A stretch of DNA of 64,000 bases from an uncultured Oscillospiraceae bacterium (GTDB lineage: Bacteria > Bacillota > Clostridia > Oscillospirales > Oscillospiraceae): NCBI GenBank assembly GCA_934654755.1, contig CAKUGQ010000001.1, forward strand, positions 115,187 through 179,186, read 5' to 3'. The translations under genes were made by a program, and so were the position numbers. This document shows, piece by piece, positions 63,367 to 64,000 of the stretch (its first letter is position 1; every line of letters begins with the position of its first letter). Under the pieces are notes generated by a model that was given only the letters and a program-made list of their open reading frames with translations, made no database searches and was not told the origin of the DNA.

Positions 63367-64000
63367 GATTCTCACCGTCCTGTCCCTTATTCTTCCCTCT
63401 GCTCTTATAGACATTATACTGATTCTTGCACCGGGCGCTGCAAAACGCGGAATTGGCCCGGCTGCCGAGGAACACCTTCTGGCAGTGTTTGCACAGCCGC
63501 AGGGGTTTTGCATCGTCCACCAGCATAAAGCTGAACATCATCTGGATGCCCAGCAGCAACGAATGGAAGTCCCAATAGATGGTCGGCTTCTCCAGCAGTT
63601 CAATATGATAGCTGGGTGCAATACCGCCGAAGGCAGCCATGGCCTTGCGGTAAAGATTTCTTGTATCCTCGTCAATATTGTCGTAGTCGTTATAGTACAA
63701 AATAGAGGTGGTCAGCGTAAACGCCCAATCCTTGAACTGCTGTGCTACCCAGTCATACGGCTCAGCATATTCCCGCTGGAAGCTCATATTCTTTGCTATT
63801 GGCTCATCCATGAAGGTCATCGTCAGGGCAATCATCATATTATCCCCGGAAACATTCCAACTGGATTCTACGCCCTTTTTCACTACATCCAATTTGTCGA
63901 AGGGATAAAACAGGGCAAGGTAGTCCTCTGTCGCCATGCTTTCTTCCTTGATGAAGTGATTCTTCGGCAGATAAACCGCTTCATAATCCATGAAGGACGG
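63359..64000 (-). CDS. Zinc-ribbon protein (partial, runs off window)
   Basis: About 213 residues visible; the frame is open to the right edge. An ATG at 63991 could be a start, but no ribosome binding site can be checked, so it is called partial. The C-terminal region has a zinc-ribbon-like motif (LCKHCQKVFLGSRANSAFC, then SARCKNQYNVYKSR) as in DUF6076/CGNR-type proteins. The rest is helical with no known motif. It overlaps the AlbA_2 gene by 8 bases (ATGATTGA), so both are translated together. Confidence 0.7.
   Translation of the reverse strand, partial: PSFMDYEAVYLPKNHFIKEESMATEDYLALFYPFDKLDVVKKGVESSWNVSGDNMMIALTMTFMDEPIAKNMSFQREYAEPYDWVAQQFKDWAFTLTTSILYYNDYDNIDEDTRNLYRKAMAAFGGIAPSYHIELLEKPTIYWDFHSLLLGIQMMFSFMLVDDAKPLRLCKHCQKVFLGSRANSAFCSARCKNQYNVYKSRGKNKGQDGENHD

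Overview
The window is a 64 kb chromosomal segment of a GC-rich, Gram-positive anaerobe. It most likely belongs to the Clostridia, probably the Oscillospirales (inference). The evidence is a Wood-Ljungdahl (acetyl-CoA synthase) cluster, an anaerobic class III ribonucleotide reductase, rubrerythrin, CsoR copper control, a CarD-family regulator, Tn4451-type TnpV proteins, GGAGG ribosome binding sites and TTGACA/TATAAT promoters.

Region by region. 1-8.8 kb: carbonyl branch of the Wood-Ljungdahl pathway: the end of acsD, a fused acsC-acsE gene, acsB, a small cupin, the corrinoid re-activator acsV (RACo) and a DUF3786 gene. 8.8-16.9 kb: rpoB-rpoC on the minus strand with a long leader and a possible small RNA beyond rpoC. 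17-24.7 kb: mntP-nudix with a tRNA-Leu upstream; then rsmE, a membrane protein with a HEPN-like motif, a split chromate transporter, a lipid kinase, a second nudix protein and a SpoVB-like flippase; then a DUF5684-like protein and an XRE regulator. 24.7-25.8 kb: a lone type IV pilin-like gene and a block of REP-like repeats. 25.8-28.9 kb: a secreted protein and a PadR/DUF1700/DUF4097 module. 28.9-32.4 kb: csoR-copA-rubrerythrin with two CsoR-type operators. 32.5-35.8 kb: nrdD with paired NrdR boxes, overlapped by an amidohydrolase. 35.8-39.7 kb: pyridoxal kinase and a YfhO-type giant membrane protein. 39.8-45.5 kb: a minus-strand run of M3-like lipoprotein peptidase, mnmE, rsmG and mnmG. 45.9-52.2 kb: U32 protein, maf, mreC, mreD and PBP2. 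52.3-58.4 kb: murC, trxB, carD, ridA, a MATE pump and an AraC regulator.

From about 58.4 kb to the right edge the sequence becomes AT-richer and mosaic. It holds two TnpV genes, a fragment of cardiolipin synthase, a LexA-like repressor cut off at its catalytic serine, a serine-recombinase N-terminal stub, a two-TM protein with a TetR-like regulator, and an AlbA_2/RecG-like ATPase paired with a zinc-ribbon protein that runs off the window. This looks like a decayed or nested Tn4451-type integrative element.

The most notable points are the AcsC-AcsE fusion, an internal ribosome binding site that could release a free CopZ chaperone from the end of copA, a candidate small RNA complementary to the rpoC ribosome binding site, an orphan pilin with a palindromic operator between -35 and -10 next to a divergent XRE gene, and the AlbA_2/zinc-ribbon pair in the mobile region.
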